NCBI RefSeq assembly: GCF_034424645.1
Contig: NZ_CP139969.1
Location: forward strand, 434,001 to 498,000
Reading direction: 5' to 3'
Source of the DNA: Bordetella avium
GTDB taxonomy: Bacteria > Pseudomonadota > Gammaproteobacteria > Burkholderiales > Burkholderiaceae_B
Length of the DNA stretch: 64,000 bases
Shown: piece after piece, positions 29,568-37,308 of the stretch
How positions within the stretch are numbered: position 1 is the stretch's first letter
Layout of the letters: each line of letters opens with the position of its first letter
The notes under the pieces: generated by a model
Databases searched by the model: none
Told to the model about the DNA's origin: nothing
The model's input: only the letters and a program-made list of their open reading frames with translations
Program-made: the position numbers and the translations under genes

Positions 29568-29587
29568 CTAGGACGTAAATGTCCTAG
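29568..29587. promoter_or_regulatory. Perfect 7-bp palindrome in the nrdA leader
   Basis: CTAGGAC-gtaaat-GTCCTAG is a perfect inverted repeat between the NrdR boxes and the nrdA start, 83 bp before the ATG. It does not resemble the NrdR consensus. It could be a second operator or a small hairpin in the leader RNA. Function unknown. Confidence 0.45.
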
Positions 29588-29623
29588 GAGAGCGGCCGAC
29601 GGGTAAGCAGTCGGTCAAAATAA

Positions 29624-29670
29624 ACACAATATATAGTGTACCACCCATCGCCAGGCACTAATTCTAGTGA
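29624..29670. promoter_or_regulatory. Pair of NrdR boxes upstream of nrdAB
   Basis: Box 1, ACACAATATATAGTGT at 29624-29639, is an almost perfect match to the NrdR consensus (aca-C-w-A-t-A-T-a-T-w-G-tgt). Box 2, GCACTAATTCTAGTGA at 29655-29670, keeps the CACTA/TAGTG arms. The boxes start 31 bp apart, about three helical turns, the spacing known for NrdR pairs. TATATT on the minus strand inside box 1 could be the -10 element, so binding would block the promoter. nrdR itself lies at 55056. The remaining 29486-29786 gap holds only this and the palindrome at 29568. Confidence 0.87.
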
Positions 29671-29786
29671 TCCTTGTTCAGGCGGACAAGGCTGACCTGA
29701 CGAGAAGTTCCAATTTAGTTGTTACCAAATGCGGCGGGCGCACCGATCAAGGCGCGCCCGCAGAAGTGATCGCTCAGCCTTAAGTT

Positions 29787-32700
29787 TTAAGCGCTTCTCC
29801 GGACCTCGGTCGGCGCAAAGCCAGGCTGCTCGTAGCTCTCCAGCAGATGGTCTCTTTCCTTGCGAAAACGTTCGACGCTGGCCGCTTTGACATGACCATA
29901 GCCGCGCACATTTTCAGCAAGGGCAGCGATTGTAGCCGCAGCGCCGATCTTGTCCAGCGTCAGCCCGGACAGCAAGCGTTCGACCAGCTTTTCATACTCG
30001 GCGATGAGGCCGCGCTCCATGCGCCGCTCGGTGGTGTGGCCAAACGGATCGGCCCAACTGCCGCGCAGACTCTTGAAGCGGGCCAGCCAGCGCAGCGTCG
30101 TCAGGGTGCGAGGGCCGAGGGCCATCTTGCGCGGCGCGCCGGTCGCCGGGTCTTTGCGTGCCAGCAAGGGCGGCGCCATGTGAAAGCGCAAGCTGAATTC
30201 GCCCTCGAACTGCTCGGCTAGCTGAGCGGCGAAGGTGCCGTCGGTATAAAGACGGGCGACTTCGTACTCGTCTTTGTAGGCCATGAATTTGAACAGACCG
30301 CGCGCTACGGCAATGGCAAGGCGAGGCGGGGCGTTTGGATTGAGTTCGCGCTCGCGCTTGGCCACGCGTTCGACCAAGGCGCGGTAACGTTCGGCATAAG
30401 CCGCGTTCTGATAGGCGGTCAGGTCGGCGACACGGCGCGCCACGGCCTCTTCCAGGCGTTCTGGGCGGTGCAGTGCAATCATCTGAGCGGCGGGTTTGAG
30501 TGCGAAAGCCAGGGCCTGCGGCTCATGCGCGGCCAGTCGCCCGGCGTCAAAAGCCGCCTGATTGCTGGCCACGGCAACGCCGTTGAGCTCGATGGCGCGA
30601 GTCAGCGCCGCTAACGAGAGCGGCACGTCGCCCCGCTGCCAGGCATAGCCCAGCAGAAAGATGTTGGACAGGATGCTATCGCCGAACAGGGTGAGGGCGG
30701 CTCCATGCGCATCCATCGCTGCGGTCTGTTCGGCACCGGCGGCGTGGCGGATTTTTTCCAGCAGCGCCTCGCCGCGCATCGGCACATCGGGCTGCCGCGT
30801 GAAATCCGATACCGGCGCGACATAGCTGTTGACGGTCACGCGACTATGGCCATGGCGTAATGCACCCAGCGCGTCGGGCGAGACGGCCGCAACCGGGTCG
30901 CACAGGATGGCGGCGTCGGCTTGTTGCCAATCCAGCCGGGCGGGGCCCGCTGGCGTGGTTGCGGGCGCCAGGCGGATATGGCTGATGACCGTACCTCCTT
31001 TCTGCGCCAGGCCGGTGAGGTCCAGCACCGAGGCCGACAAGCCTTGCAGATGGGCTGCCATCGACACGAGCGCGCCGATGGTGATCACGCCTGTGCCGCC
31101 CATGCCTGCGACCAGCAAACGGTAGGGGACATGCACCTCGGCAATGGCCGGCAATGGCAGTAAGGCCAGCCGTGCCTGCCAATCGGTCTGTCCGGCCACC
31201 CGGCGTTTGCGCGGCTGTCCGCCTTCGACAGACACGAAGCTGGGGCAAAAGCCTTCGGCGCAGGAGAAGTCTTTGTTGCAACTGGACTGATCGACGGCCC
31301 GCTTGCGGCCATAGGGAGTCTCCAGCGGCACGATGGACAGGCAATTGGATTGCTTGCCGCAGTCGCCGCAGCCTTCGCATACCGCACTGTTGATGACCAT
31401 GCGTCGCGCAGGATCAGGAAACGTCTTTTTCTTGCGGCGGCGGCGTTTTTCGGCCGCGCAGGTCTGGTCATGAATGAGCACCGTGACCCCGGGCGTGGCG
31501 CGCAGTTCGCGCTGCAAGGCGTCGAGCTCGCGCCGGTGATGCACGAGGATGCCAGGCCCCAGGTCGATGCCACGGTATTTCTCTGGCTCGTCCGAGGTGA
31601 CGACGATGCGGGCCACGTTCTCGCCGCGCAATTGCTGGCAGATCTGCGGTACGGAAATCGGGCCGTCTACCGGCTGGCCGCCCGTCATGGCGACCGCGTC
31701 ATTGAACAGAATTTTGTAGGTGATGTTGGCGCGAGCCGCCACCGCCTGCCGGATCGCCAGATAGCCCGAATGGTAGTAAGTGCCTTCGCCCATGTTCTGG
31801 AAGACATGCGGCGATTCGATATAGGGTGACACGCCGATCCAGTCCACGCCTTCGCCGCCCATCTGCGTCAGGCCGCCGGTGTCGCGGTCCATCCAGGCCG
31901 CCATGTAATGACAGCCCACGCCGGAGCGCGCCTGGCTGCCTTCCGGCACCTTGGTCGAGGTGTTGTGCGGACAGCCAGAGCAGAAATAGGGCCGACGGCG
32001 CATGCCGTCGGCCTCGTTGGACAGCGCCTGGGGACAGGCGAAGCCGCCCGTATTGATGCCCAGCGCCAGACCGGCCGTGCGTTGCAGCCAGCCGGATAGC
32101 GGCGCGGCCAACAGCGACGGCCGCAATTGGCCGGCGGTGGGAATCAGGGCTTCACCATCCAAGCCGCGTTTACCGCAGACAGATGGGCGGTCTGGCTGGT
32201 TATAGAGCAGGTCCTTGATCTGCGCCTCGACAATACCGTCTTTTTCCTCGATGACTAGGATGTGGCGCAGGCCCCTGGCGAAGTTGAGCAGGCGCTCGCG
32301 TTCAAGCGGCCATACCAGACCGGGCTTATAGAGACGTACCTGTGCGGTGTCCACACCCAGCCGCGTCAGGGTGTCGATGACGTCGAGGTGGGCCTTGCCG
32401 ACGGTGACGATCCCGACGGTGGCTTGCGGTGCAGGCGAGATCAGCTTGTCTATGCTGTGCCGCTCGGCGAAGGCCGCGACGGCGCGCAGGCGGCGAGCCA
32501 TGCGTGCTTCGATGGCAAGAGATAGAAAGTCGCGCGCGTTGTATTCGCGTTCGGCGGCCTCGCCGTCCTCGGGCATGTCGAAGTGAACGGGTGGCGCGGC
32601 CTCGAAGGATTGGCCGGTCTCGACCGATTCGGAGGTGACCTTGAAAGCAACCCATGCCCCGCTGTAACGCGATAGCGCCCAGCCCCAGAGGGCGAAGGTT

Positions 32701-33266
32701 TCGTATTCGTCGATGGAGGCCGGGTGCACGATGGGCACATGCCAGCCGGCCAGGGAGGCCTCGCTGGAGTGCGGGATGGACGAGGACACGGCGGTGTGAT
32801 CATCCCCTACCACCATCAGCACACCGCCCTGGCGCGACGCGCCAGCCGCGTGCCCGTGGTGCAGGGCATCGCCCGCCCGGTCCACGCCGGGGCCTTTGCC
32901 GTACCACATGGCGAACACCCCATCCACCTTGCGGTCGGCGCGGGCGCCGACTTGCTGCGTGCCCATGACGGCAGTGGCGGCCAGGTCTTCGTTGATGCCC
33001 GGCAGAAAGGTGATCTGGTGAGCGTCCAGCGCTTTTTGCGCTTTCCACATCGCCATGTCTACCCCGCCCAGCGGCGAGCCGCGATAGCCCGAAATGAAGC
33101 CAGCGGTGTTCAGACCGCGATCGCGGTCTGCCCGCCGTTGTGCGAGTACGAGGCGAACCAGGGCTTGCGTGCCGGTCAGGAAAATCCGACCCTGAGTGCG
33201 GGTCAGGTTGTCTCCAAGTTGATAGTCGAGATCGAGATGGGGATCGACCACGGGAGTGCCGTCCAT
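29787..33266 (-). CDS. Indolepyruvate ferredoxin oxidoreductase (fused alpha/beta)
   Basis: A 1159-residue 2-oxoacid:ferredoxin oxidoreductase combining both catalytic parts. The N-terminal half has the pyrimidine domain (GFISGYRGSPLGGVDM) and a thiamin-diphosphate domain (GVGCHYMAAWMD, MGGEGVDWIG). A cysteine-rich segment (CEGCGDCGKQSNCLS, then NKDFSCAEGFCPSF) may bind an iron-sulfur cluster, and the C-terminal half has the gamma domain (LLVAGMGGTGVITIGALVSM). It likely converts aryl pyruvates to aryl acetyl-CoA in aromatic amino-acid breakdown. It is divergent from an Lrp-type regulator, the usual controller for this enzyme. Confidence 0.93.
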   Translation of the reverse strand: MDGTPVVDPHLDLDYQLGDNLTRTQGRIFLTGTQALVRLVLAQRRADRDRGLNTAGFISGYRGSPLGGVDMAMWKAQKALDAHQITFLPGINEDLAATAVMGTQQVGARADRKVDGVFAMWYGKGPGVDRAGDALHHGHAAGASRQGGVLMVVGDDHTAVSSSIPHSSEASLAGWHVPIVHPASIDEYETFALWGWALSRYSGAWVAFKVTSESVETGQSFEAAPPVHFDMPEDGEAAEREYNARDFLSLAIEARMARRLRAVAAFAERHSIDKLISPAPQATVGIVTVGKAHLDVIDTLTRLGVDTAQVRLYKPGLVWPLERERLLNFARGLRHILVIEEKDGIVEAQIKDLLYNQPDRPSVCGKRGLDGEALIPTAGQLRPSLLAAPLSGWLQRTAGLALGINTGGFACPQALSNEADGMRRRPYFCSGCPHNTSTKVPEGSQARSGVGCHYMAAWMDRDTGGLTQMGGEGVDWIGVSPYIESPHVFQNMGEGTYYHSGYLAIRQAVAARANITYKILFNDAVAMTGGQPVDGPISVPQICQQLRGENVARIVVTSDEPEKYRGIDLGPGILVHHRRELDALQRELRATPGVTVLIHDQTCAAEKRRRRKKKTFPDPARRMVINSAVCEGCGDCGKQSNCLSIVPLETPYGRKRAVDQSSCNKDFSCAEGFCPSFVSVEGGQPRKRRVAGQTDWQARLALLPLPAIAEVHVPYRLLVAGMGGTGVITIGALVSMAAHLQGLSASVLDLTGLAQKGGTVISHIRLAPATTPAGPARLDWQQADAAILCDPVAAVSPDALGALRHGHSRVTVNSYVAPVSDFTRQPDVPMRGEALLEKIRHAAGAEQTAAMDAHGAALTLFGDSILSNIFLLGYAWQRGDVPLSLAALTRAIELNGVAVASNQAAFDAGRLAAHEPQALAFALKPAAQMIALHRPERLEEAVARRVADLTAYQNAAYAERYRALVERVAKRERELNPNAPPRLAIAVARGLFKFMAYKDEYEVARLYTDGTFAAQLAEQFEGEFSLRFHMAPPLLARKDPATGAPRKMALGPRTLTTLRWLARFKSLRGSWADPFGHTTERRMERGLIAEYEKLVERLLSGLTLDKIGAAATIAALAENVRGYGHVKAASVERFRKERDHLLESYEQPGFAPTEVRRSA

Positions 33267-33340
33267 GAGTGCTCCTTTGTTTCGACCATGATAGGAGCGA
33301 GGGCATATTGGTTTATTGCGTTATTTGCTCGTGTATTCCC

Positions 33341-33362
33341 TATAATTTGAAATGAACATTTC
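33341..33362 (+). promoter_or_regulatory. -10 element and palindrome between the reductase and Lrp-type genes
   Basis: TATAAT at 33341-33346 is a consensus -10 for the Lrp-type gene, with only a weak TTGCGT 19 bp upstream as -35. Directly after it, GAAAT-gaac-ATTTC at 33349-33362 is a perfect 5-bp palindrome. Lrp-type regulators bind such AT-rich dyads, so autoregulation and control of the divergent oxidoreductase are likely. Confidence 0.6.
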
Positions 33363-33388
33363 GTTTTAATAAGAAAACGCAGGGAAAA

Positions 33389-33841
33389 ATGGATAAAACT
33401 GATTTCGCCATCTTGCGGGCCCTGCAAGAAGACGGCCGCGCCTCGGCTCAGCAGTTGTCCGAGAAAGTGGGTTTGTCGCCCGCGCCAGTGTGGCGGCGGG
33501 TCAAGGCGCTGGAGGCTGACGGGGTGATTCAGGGCTACAGCGCCCAGGTCGATCGGGGCAAAGTGGGCCTGGGCGGTTGCATGTTTGCGCAGATCAGCCT
33601 GGAGCGTCATTCGGCCGAAACCGTTGCCAATTTTGAGCGTTCCGTGCGTGATGCGCCCGAAGTCTTGGAGTGCTATTCCGTGAGCGGCGACTCGGATTTC
33701 CTGCTCAAGATCTTGGTCGAAAGCCCTGAGGCCTACGACCGCTTTTTGCATCGTTTTCTCTTCAACCTGCCGGGCATCCGCCAGACGCGCAGCATCGTGG
33801 CATTGCGCGAAATCAAGCATGATGTGCGCCTGCCGCTGTGA
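33389..33841 (+). CDS. Lrp/AsnC family transcriptional regulator
   Basis: A 150-residue regulator with an N-terminal helix-turn-helix (ILRALQEDGRASAQQLSEKVGLSPAPVWRRVKALEADGVI) and a C-terminal RAM ligand-binding domain (MFAQISLERHSAETVANFE). Such proteins sense amino acids. Its divergence from the indolepyruvate oxidoreductase, 122 bp away, points to control of aromatic amino-acid breakdown in response to an amino acid. Confidence 0.93.
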   Translation: MDKTDFAILRALQEDGRASAQQLSEKVGLSPAPVWRRVKALEADGVIQGYSAQVDRGKVGLGGCMFAQISLERHSAETVANFERSVRDAPEVLECYSVSGDSDFLLKILVESPEAYDRFLHRFLFNLPGIRQTRSIVALREIKHDVRLPL

Positions 33842-34010
33842 TCGCCGCTCAGTTGCCTGTCAGGCGGGGCGGCTTCTGAGTGTTGCGCAAATGCACTAGG
33901 CCTCATGCGCGCGTTGCATTGTGCGAGGCCCCTCTTTAGAGTGCGTGCAGCCGCAAGCATGTATGAAAACCATGAGCGGCAGATTGCGCTGAGAGAGCTC
34001 CGAGGAAGCC

Positions 34011-34529
34011 ATGTTGTATGCATTGATGTCGCTGACGCGAGCCGCTTGTGGCGGCTTGATTTTGGGGGCCCTGCTCGCCGGTTGCGCTGGCAAAAAAGCG
34101 CCGACCGTCGAGGCTTCGGCTGTGCCTGTTGAACCCAAAAAAGTGGTGTGCACTCCCGTCGCGGCGGACAATCCCATGGTGGCCACCTGGTATTCCGTGT
34201 CGCGTCCGCGCGGTTTTGCCGGTGATCTGCACACCCTGACCGTACTGTCGGCCGATGGCACCATGACCTACGAAACCCAGCTTAAAGTAGGTAAGCGTGT
34301 TCGCCCGGCCTTGCGCGAAAGCGGCTGCTGGAGCGTAGAGAATGGCGTGTACACCTTGCAGACCACCAAGTCTGCCGGTGAGCCGGTCGATGCCGATGAC
34401 CCTATCTATAAAACCCGCTATAAGGTGCAAAGCGTGGACCGCGCCCGCCTGGTCTTGCGCGAACTCAAGCCTGACGGTCAGACCATCACGGCGCGCCGGA
34501 TGTCTGCCGGCTATCGCATGCCGAATTGA
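34011..34529 (+). CDS. Predicted lipoprotein of unknown function
   Basis: A 172-residue exported lipoprotein. The signal peptide MLYALMSLTRAACGGLILGALLAGC ends in lipobox LAGC with the lipidated cysteine at residue 25. The mature part has the segments ATWYSVSRPRGFAGDLHTLTV and YETQLKVGKRVRPALRESGCWSVENGVYTL, a mostly beta pattern I do not recognise as a named family. GAGG precedes the ATG by 5 nt. It lies alone between the Lrp-type gene and an MFS transporter gene. Confidence 0.8.
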   Translation: MLYALMSLTRAACGGLILGALLAGCAGKKAPTVEASAVPVEPKKVVCTPVAADNPMVATWYSVSRPRGFAGDLHTLTVLSADGTMTYETQLKVGKRVRPALRESGCWSVENGVYTLQTTKSAGEPVDADDPIYKTRYKVQSVDRARLVLRELKPDGQTITARRMSAGYRMPN

Positions 34530-34581
34530 GAGTAAGGCGGGCTTGGAGTAAGGTTTCGGACTTCGTCTGAATTTCCTCGCC

Positions 34582-35769
34582 ATGTCCGCCGCTTATTCTG
34601 AGGGGCGAGCCATCGTCCTTCTGGCGCTGGCCGCCTTTGTCAGCGCCAGCGCTTTTCGTATCTGCGATCCCATGTTGCCCCAGTTGGCCGGGGAGTTCTC
34701 GACCACGACCGGACAGGCCGCGCACGCCGTGACCGCTTTCGCTGTGGCCTACGGTTTTCTACAGATGTTTTTCGGGCCGCTGGGCGATCGCTACGGTAAG
34801 TACCGGGTTGTCTGCCTGGCGACCTTTGCCTGCGCCTTGGGCAGTGCTGGCGCGGCGCTGGCAGGCACACTGGATATGCTGGTGCTTTGCCGGATCTTGT
34901 CTGGCGCGGCGGGCGCCGGCATCGTGCCGCTGTCCATGGCCTGGATCGGCGATAACGTGCCCTATGAGCGGCGTCAGGCCACGCTGGCGCGCTTTTTGAC
35001 GGGAACTATCCTCGGCATGGCAGCCGGTAGCCTAGCGGGCGGCATCTTTGCGGACACCATAGGCTGGCGTTCGGCTTTCATGGTGCTGGTGCTGGGCTAT
35101 GTGATCGTGGGCCTGCTGCTTTGGGCTGAGGTTCGCCGGCAAACTGCGCTGGGCCTGGGAGGGGCGGTGCGCAGCGTTAACCAGGGTTTCGTGGCGCAGG
35201 CGCGGCGTGTCTGGAGCACCCCTTGGGCGCGTGTGGTGCTGGCAACCGTTTTTGTGGAGGGTTTGCTGGTGTTTGGCGCTCTGGCCTTTGTGCCGGCCTA
35301 TCTGCATACCCGTTTTGACCTGTCGCTGACGATGGCGGGCGCGCTGGTCGCGCTGTATGCCGTGGGCGGCATCGCCTATACCTTCGTGGCGGCTGCAGTG
35401 TTGCGACGCATGGGCGAGCGCGGGCTGGTCATGGCCGGTGGCCTGGTGCTCTGTCTGGCTTTTCTGCTGTATCTGCTGGGTCCGGCCTGGGGTTGGAGCG
35501 TGCTGGCCAGCATGATGGCGGGCTTTGGCTATTACCTCTTGCATGCCACCTTGCAAACCAATGCCACCCAGATGGTGCCCGAGGCGCGCGGCACCGCTGT
35601 TGCCTGGTTCGCTTCCTGCCTGTTCATGGGGCAGGCGGTGGGGGTAGCCTTGGCCGGTGTCACGATCGATGAGTTGGGCGCGCAGACGCTGTTTGCCGCG
35701 ACTGCCCTGGGTCTGCCGCTGTTGGGCCTGGCTTTCGGCCAGGCCCTCAGGCGGCGTGCCCAGGTCTAA
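34582..35769 (+). CDS. Major facilitator superfamily transporter
   Basis: A 395-residue polytopic membrane protein with about 12 helices in two halves. The MFS loop 2-3 motif appears as GPLGDRYGKYRV near residue 67, and GAAGAGIVPLSMAWIGDNVPYERR near residue 110 is typical of drug:H+ antiporter-like families. The substrate cannot be read from the sequence. It converges on gltX with 9 bp between stops. Confidence 0.88.
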   Translation: MSAAYSEGRAIVLLALAAFVSASAFRICDPMLPQLAGEFSTTTGQAAHAVTAFAVAYGFLQMFFGPLGDRYGKYRVVCLATFACALGSAGAALAGTLDMLVLCRILSGAAGAGIVPLSMAWIGDNVPYERRQATLARFLTGTILGMAAGSLAGGIFADTIGWRSAFMVLVLGYVIVGLLLWAEVRRQTALGLGGAVRSVNQGFVAQARRVWSTPWARVVLATVFVEGLLVFGALAFVPAYLHTRFDLSLTMAGALVALYAVGGIAYTFVAAAVLRRMGERGLVMAGGLVLCLAFLLYLLGPAWGWSVLASMMAGFGYYLLHATLQTNATQMVPEARGTAVAWFASCLFMGQAVGVALAGVTIDELGAQTLFAATALGLPLLGLAFGQALRRRAQV

Positions 35770-35778
35770 GGCGCGGGT

Positions 35779-37182
35779 CTACAGCAAGGCTTTTAGGCGT
35801 TCCAGCACGACATCCTTGCCCAGCAGCACCAGCACGGCGTCTACGGCTGGCGTTTGGGCGCGTCCGGTCACGGCCACGCGCAGCGGAATCGCCAACTGGG
35901 GCATCTTCAGACCACGCTCGGCCAGCTGGGCCTTGATCAGGGCCGAAATGGCTTCACGCGTCCATTCGGTGCCAGCGGCGGCGGCGGCAAAACCTGCCAG
36001 GGCTTCGCGGGCGGCCGGGGTCAGGTGCTGAGTAGCGAGTTCTTGCGGCGCAGCTTGGAACGGGGCGCAGAACAGCATGGCGTCATCGGCCAGTTGCTCC
36101 AGCGTTTCGGCGCGATCCTTGAACAGGCCCATGATATCGGCCAGATCGGCACGGCTGGCGTCTCCGCCGCGCTTGGCGATGCGCGGCGCCACGCGTTGCG
36201 CCAGCTCGGCATTGTCCATCGCTTTGATGTAGTGGGCATTGACCCAATTCAGTTTCTTGGGGTCCCACTGCGAAGGCGATTTCGACAGATGATGGGTGTC
36301 AAACCACCGCACGAACTCTTCGCGGCTGAACAGCTCCGCATCGCCGTGGCTCCAGCCCAGGCGGGCCAGATAGTTGACCATCGCTTCGGGCAGATAACCC
36401 TGATCGTCGTACTCCATGACATTGACCGCGCCGTGGCGCTTGGACAGCTTCTGGCCATCCGGGCCGAGGATCATGGGGACATGGCCATATTGCGGCACAT
36501 CGGCGCCCAGGGCCTTCAGGATGTTGATCTGGCGCGGCGTATTGTTGACGTGGTCATCGCCGCGGATCACGTGGGTCATGCCCATATCCCAATCGTCGAC
36601 GACCACGCAGAAGTTATAAGTCGGGGTGCCGTCCGGGCGCGCAATGATCAAATCATCAAGCTCATTGTTGTCAAAGCTTACCGGGCCTTTGACCATGTCG
36701 TCCCAGGCCGTGACGCCATCTTGCGGATTTTTAAAGCGGATCACGGGCTTGCGGCCTTCCGGAATGGCGGGCAGCGTTTTGCCCGGCTCCGGGCGCCAAG
36801 TGCCGTCGTAGCGCGGTTTGTCGCCGCGAGCGCGGGCGGCTTCCCGCATGGCTTCGACTTCCTCGGGGCTGCTATAGCAATGGTAAGCCGTGCCGGCGGC
36901 CAGCATGCTTTGCAGCACTTCGCTGTAGCGGTCCAGGCGCTTCATTTGATAGAAAGGGCCTTCGTCGGGCTGCATGCCTAGCCAGTCCATGCTGTCTAGG
37001 ATGGCCTGGACGGCCGCATCCGTCGAGCGTTCCACATCGGTATCCTCGATGCGCAACACGAACACGCCTTTGTGATGGCGGGCGAAAGCCCAGGAAAACA
37101 GGGCAGTGCGTGCGCCGCCCAGGTGCAGAAAGCCGGTGGGCGAAGGAGCGAAGCGGGTACGGATGGGTTTGGGGGAAGTCAT
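35779..37182 (-). CDS. gltX: Glutamate--tRNA ligase
   Basis: GltX, 467 residues, charges tRNA-Glu. Class I synthetase motifs are [17 protein letters not shown] for HIGH near residue 10 and [14 protein letters not shown] for KMSKS near residue 240. The C-terminal anticodon-binding domain is complete. It is transcribed divergently from the PatZ-like gene, 126 bp apart. Confidence 0.97.
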   Translation of the reverse strand: MTSPKPIRTRFAPSPTGFLHLGGARTALFSWAFARHHKGVFVLRIEDTDVERSTDAAVQAILDSMDWLGMQPDEGPFYQMKRLDRYSEVLQSMLAAGTAYHCYSSPEEVEAMREAARARGDKPRYDGTWRPEPGKTLPAIPEGRKPVIRFKNPQDGVTAWDDMVKGPVSFDNNELDDLIIARPDGTPTYNFCVVVDDWDMGMTHVIRGDDHVNNTPRQINILKALGADVPQYGHVPMILGPDGQKLSKRHGAVNVMEYDDQGYLPEAMVNYLARLGWSHGDAELFSREEFVRWFDTHHLSKSPSQWDPKKLNWVNAHYIKAMDNAELAQRVAPRIAKRGGDASRADLADIMGLFKDRAETLEQLADDAMLFCAPFQAAPQELATQHLTPAAREALAGFAAAAAGTEWTREAISALIKAQLAERGLKMPQLAIPLRVAVTGRAQTPAVDAVLVLLGKDVVLERLKALL

Positions 37183-37308
37183 AGGCCGATGTTGGCGCCG
37201 CGCGGCGGCCCTCCATGAAAAATGGCGCGTTACACGCGCGGTTCACCGTGGATGGTGGGCAGGTTGTATTGTTACGATGACGCCATTTTAGATGAGTGCG
37301 AATCCGCG

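Noticed and set aside
29731..29761. Terminator after the indolepyruvate oxidoreductase
   Set aside because: GCGGGCG/CGCCCGC can pair, but no T run follows on the minus strand, so I do not call it a terminator.
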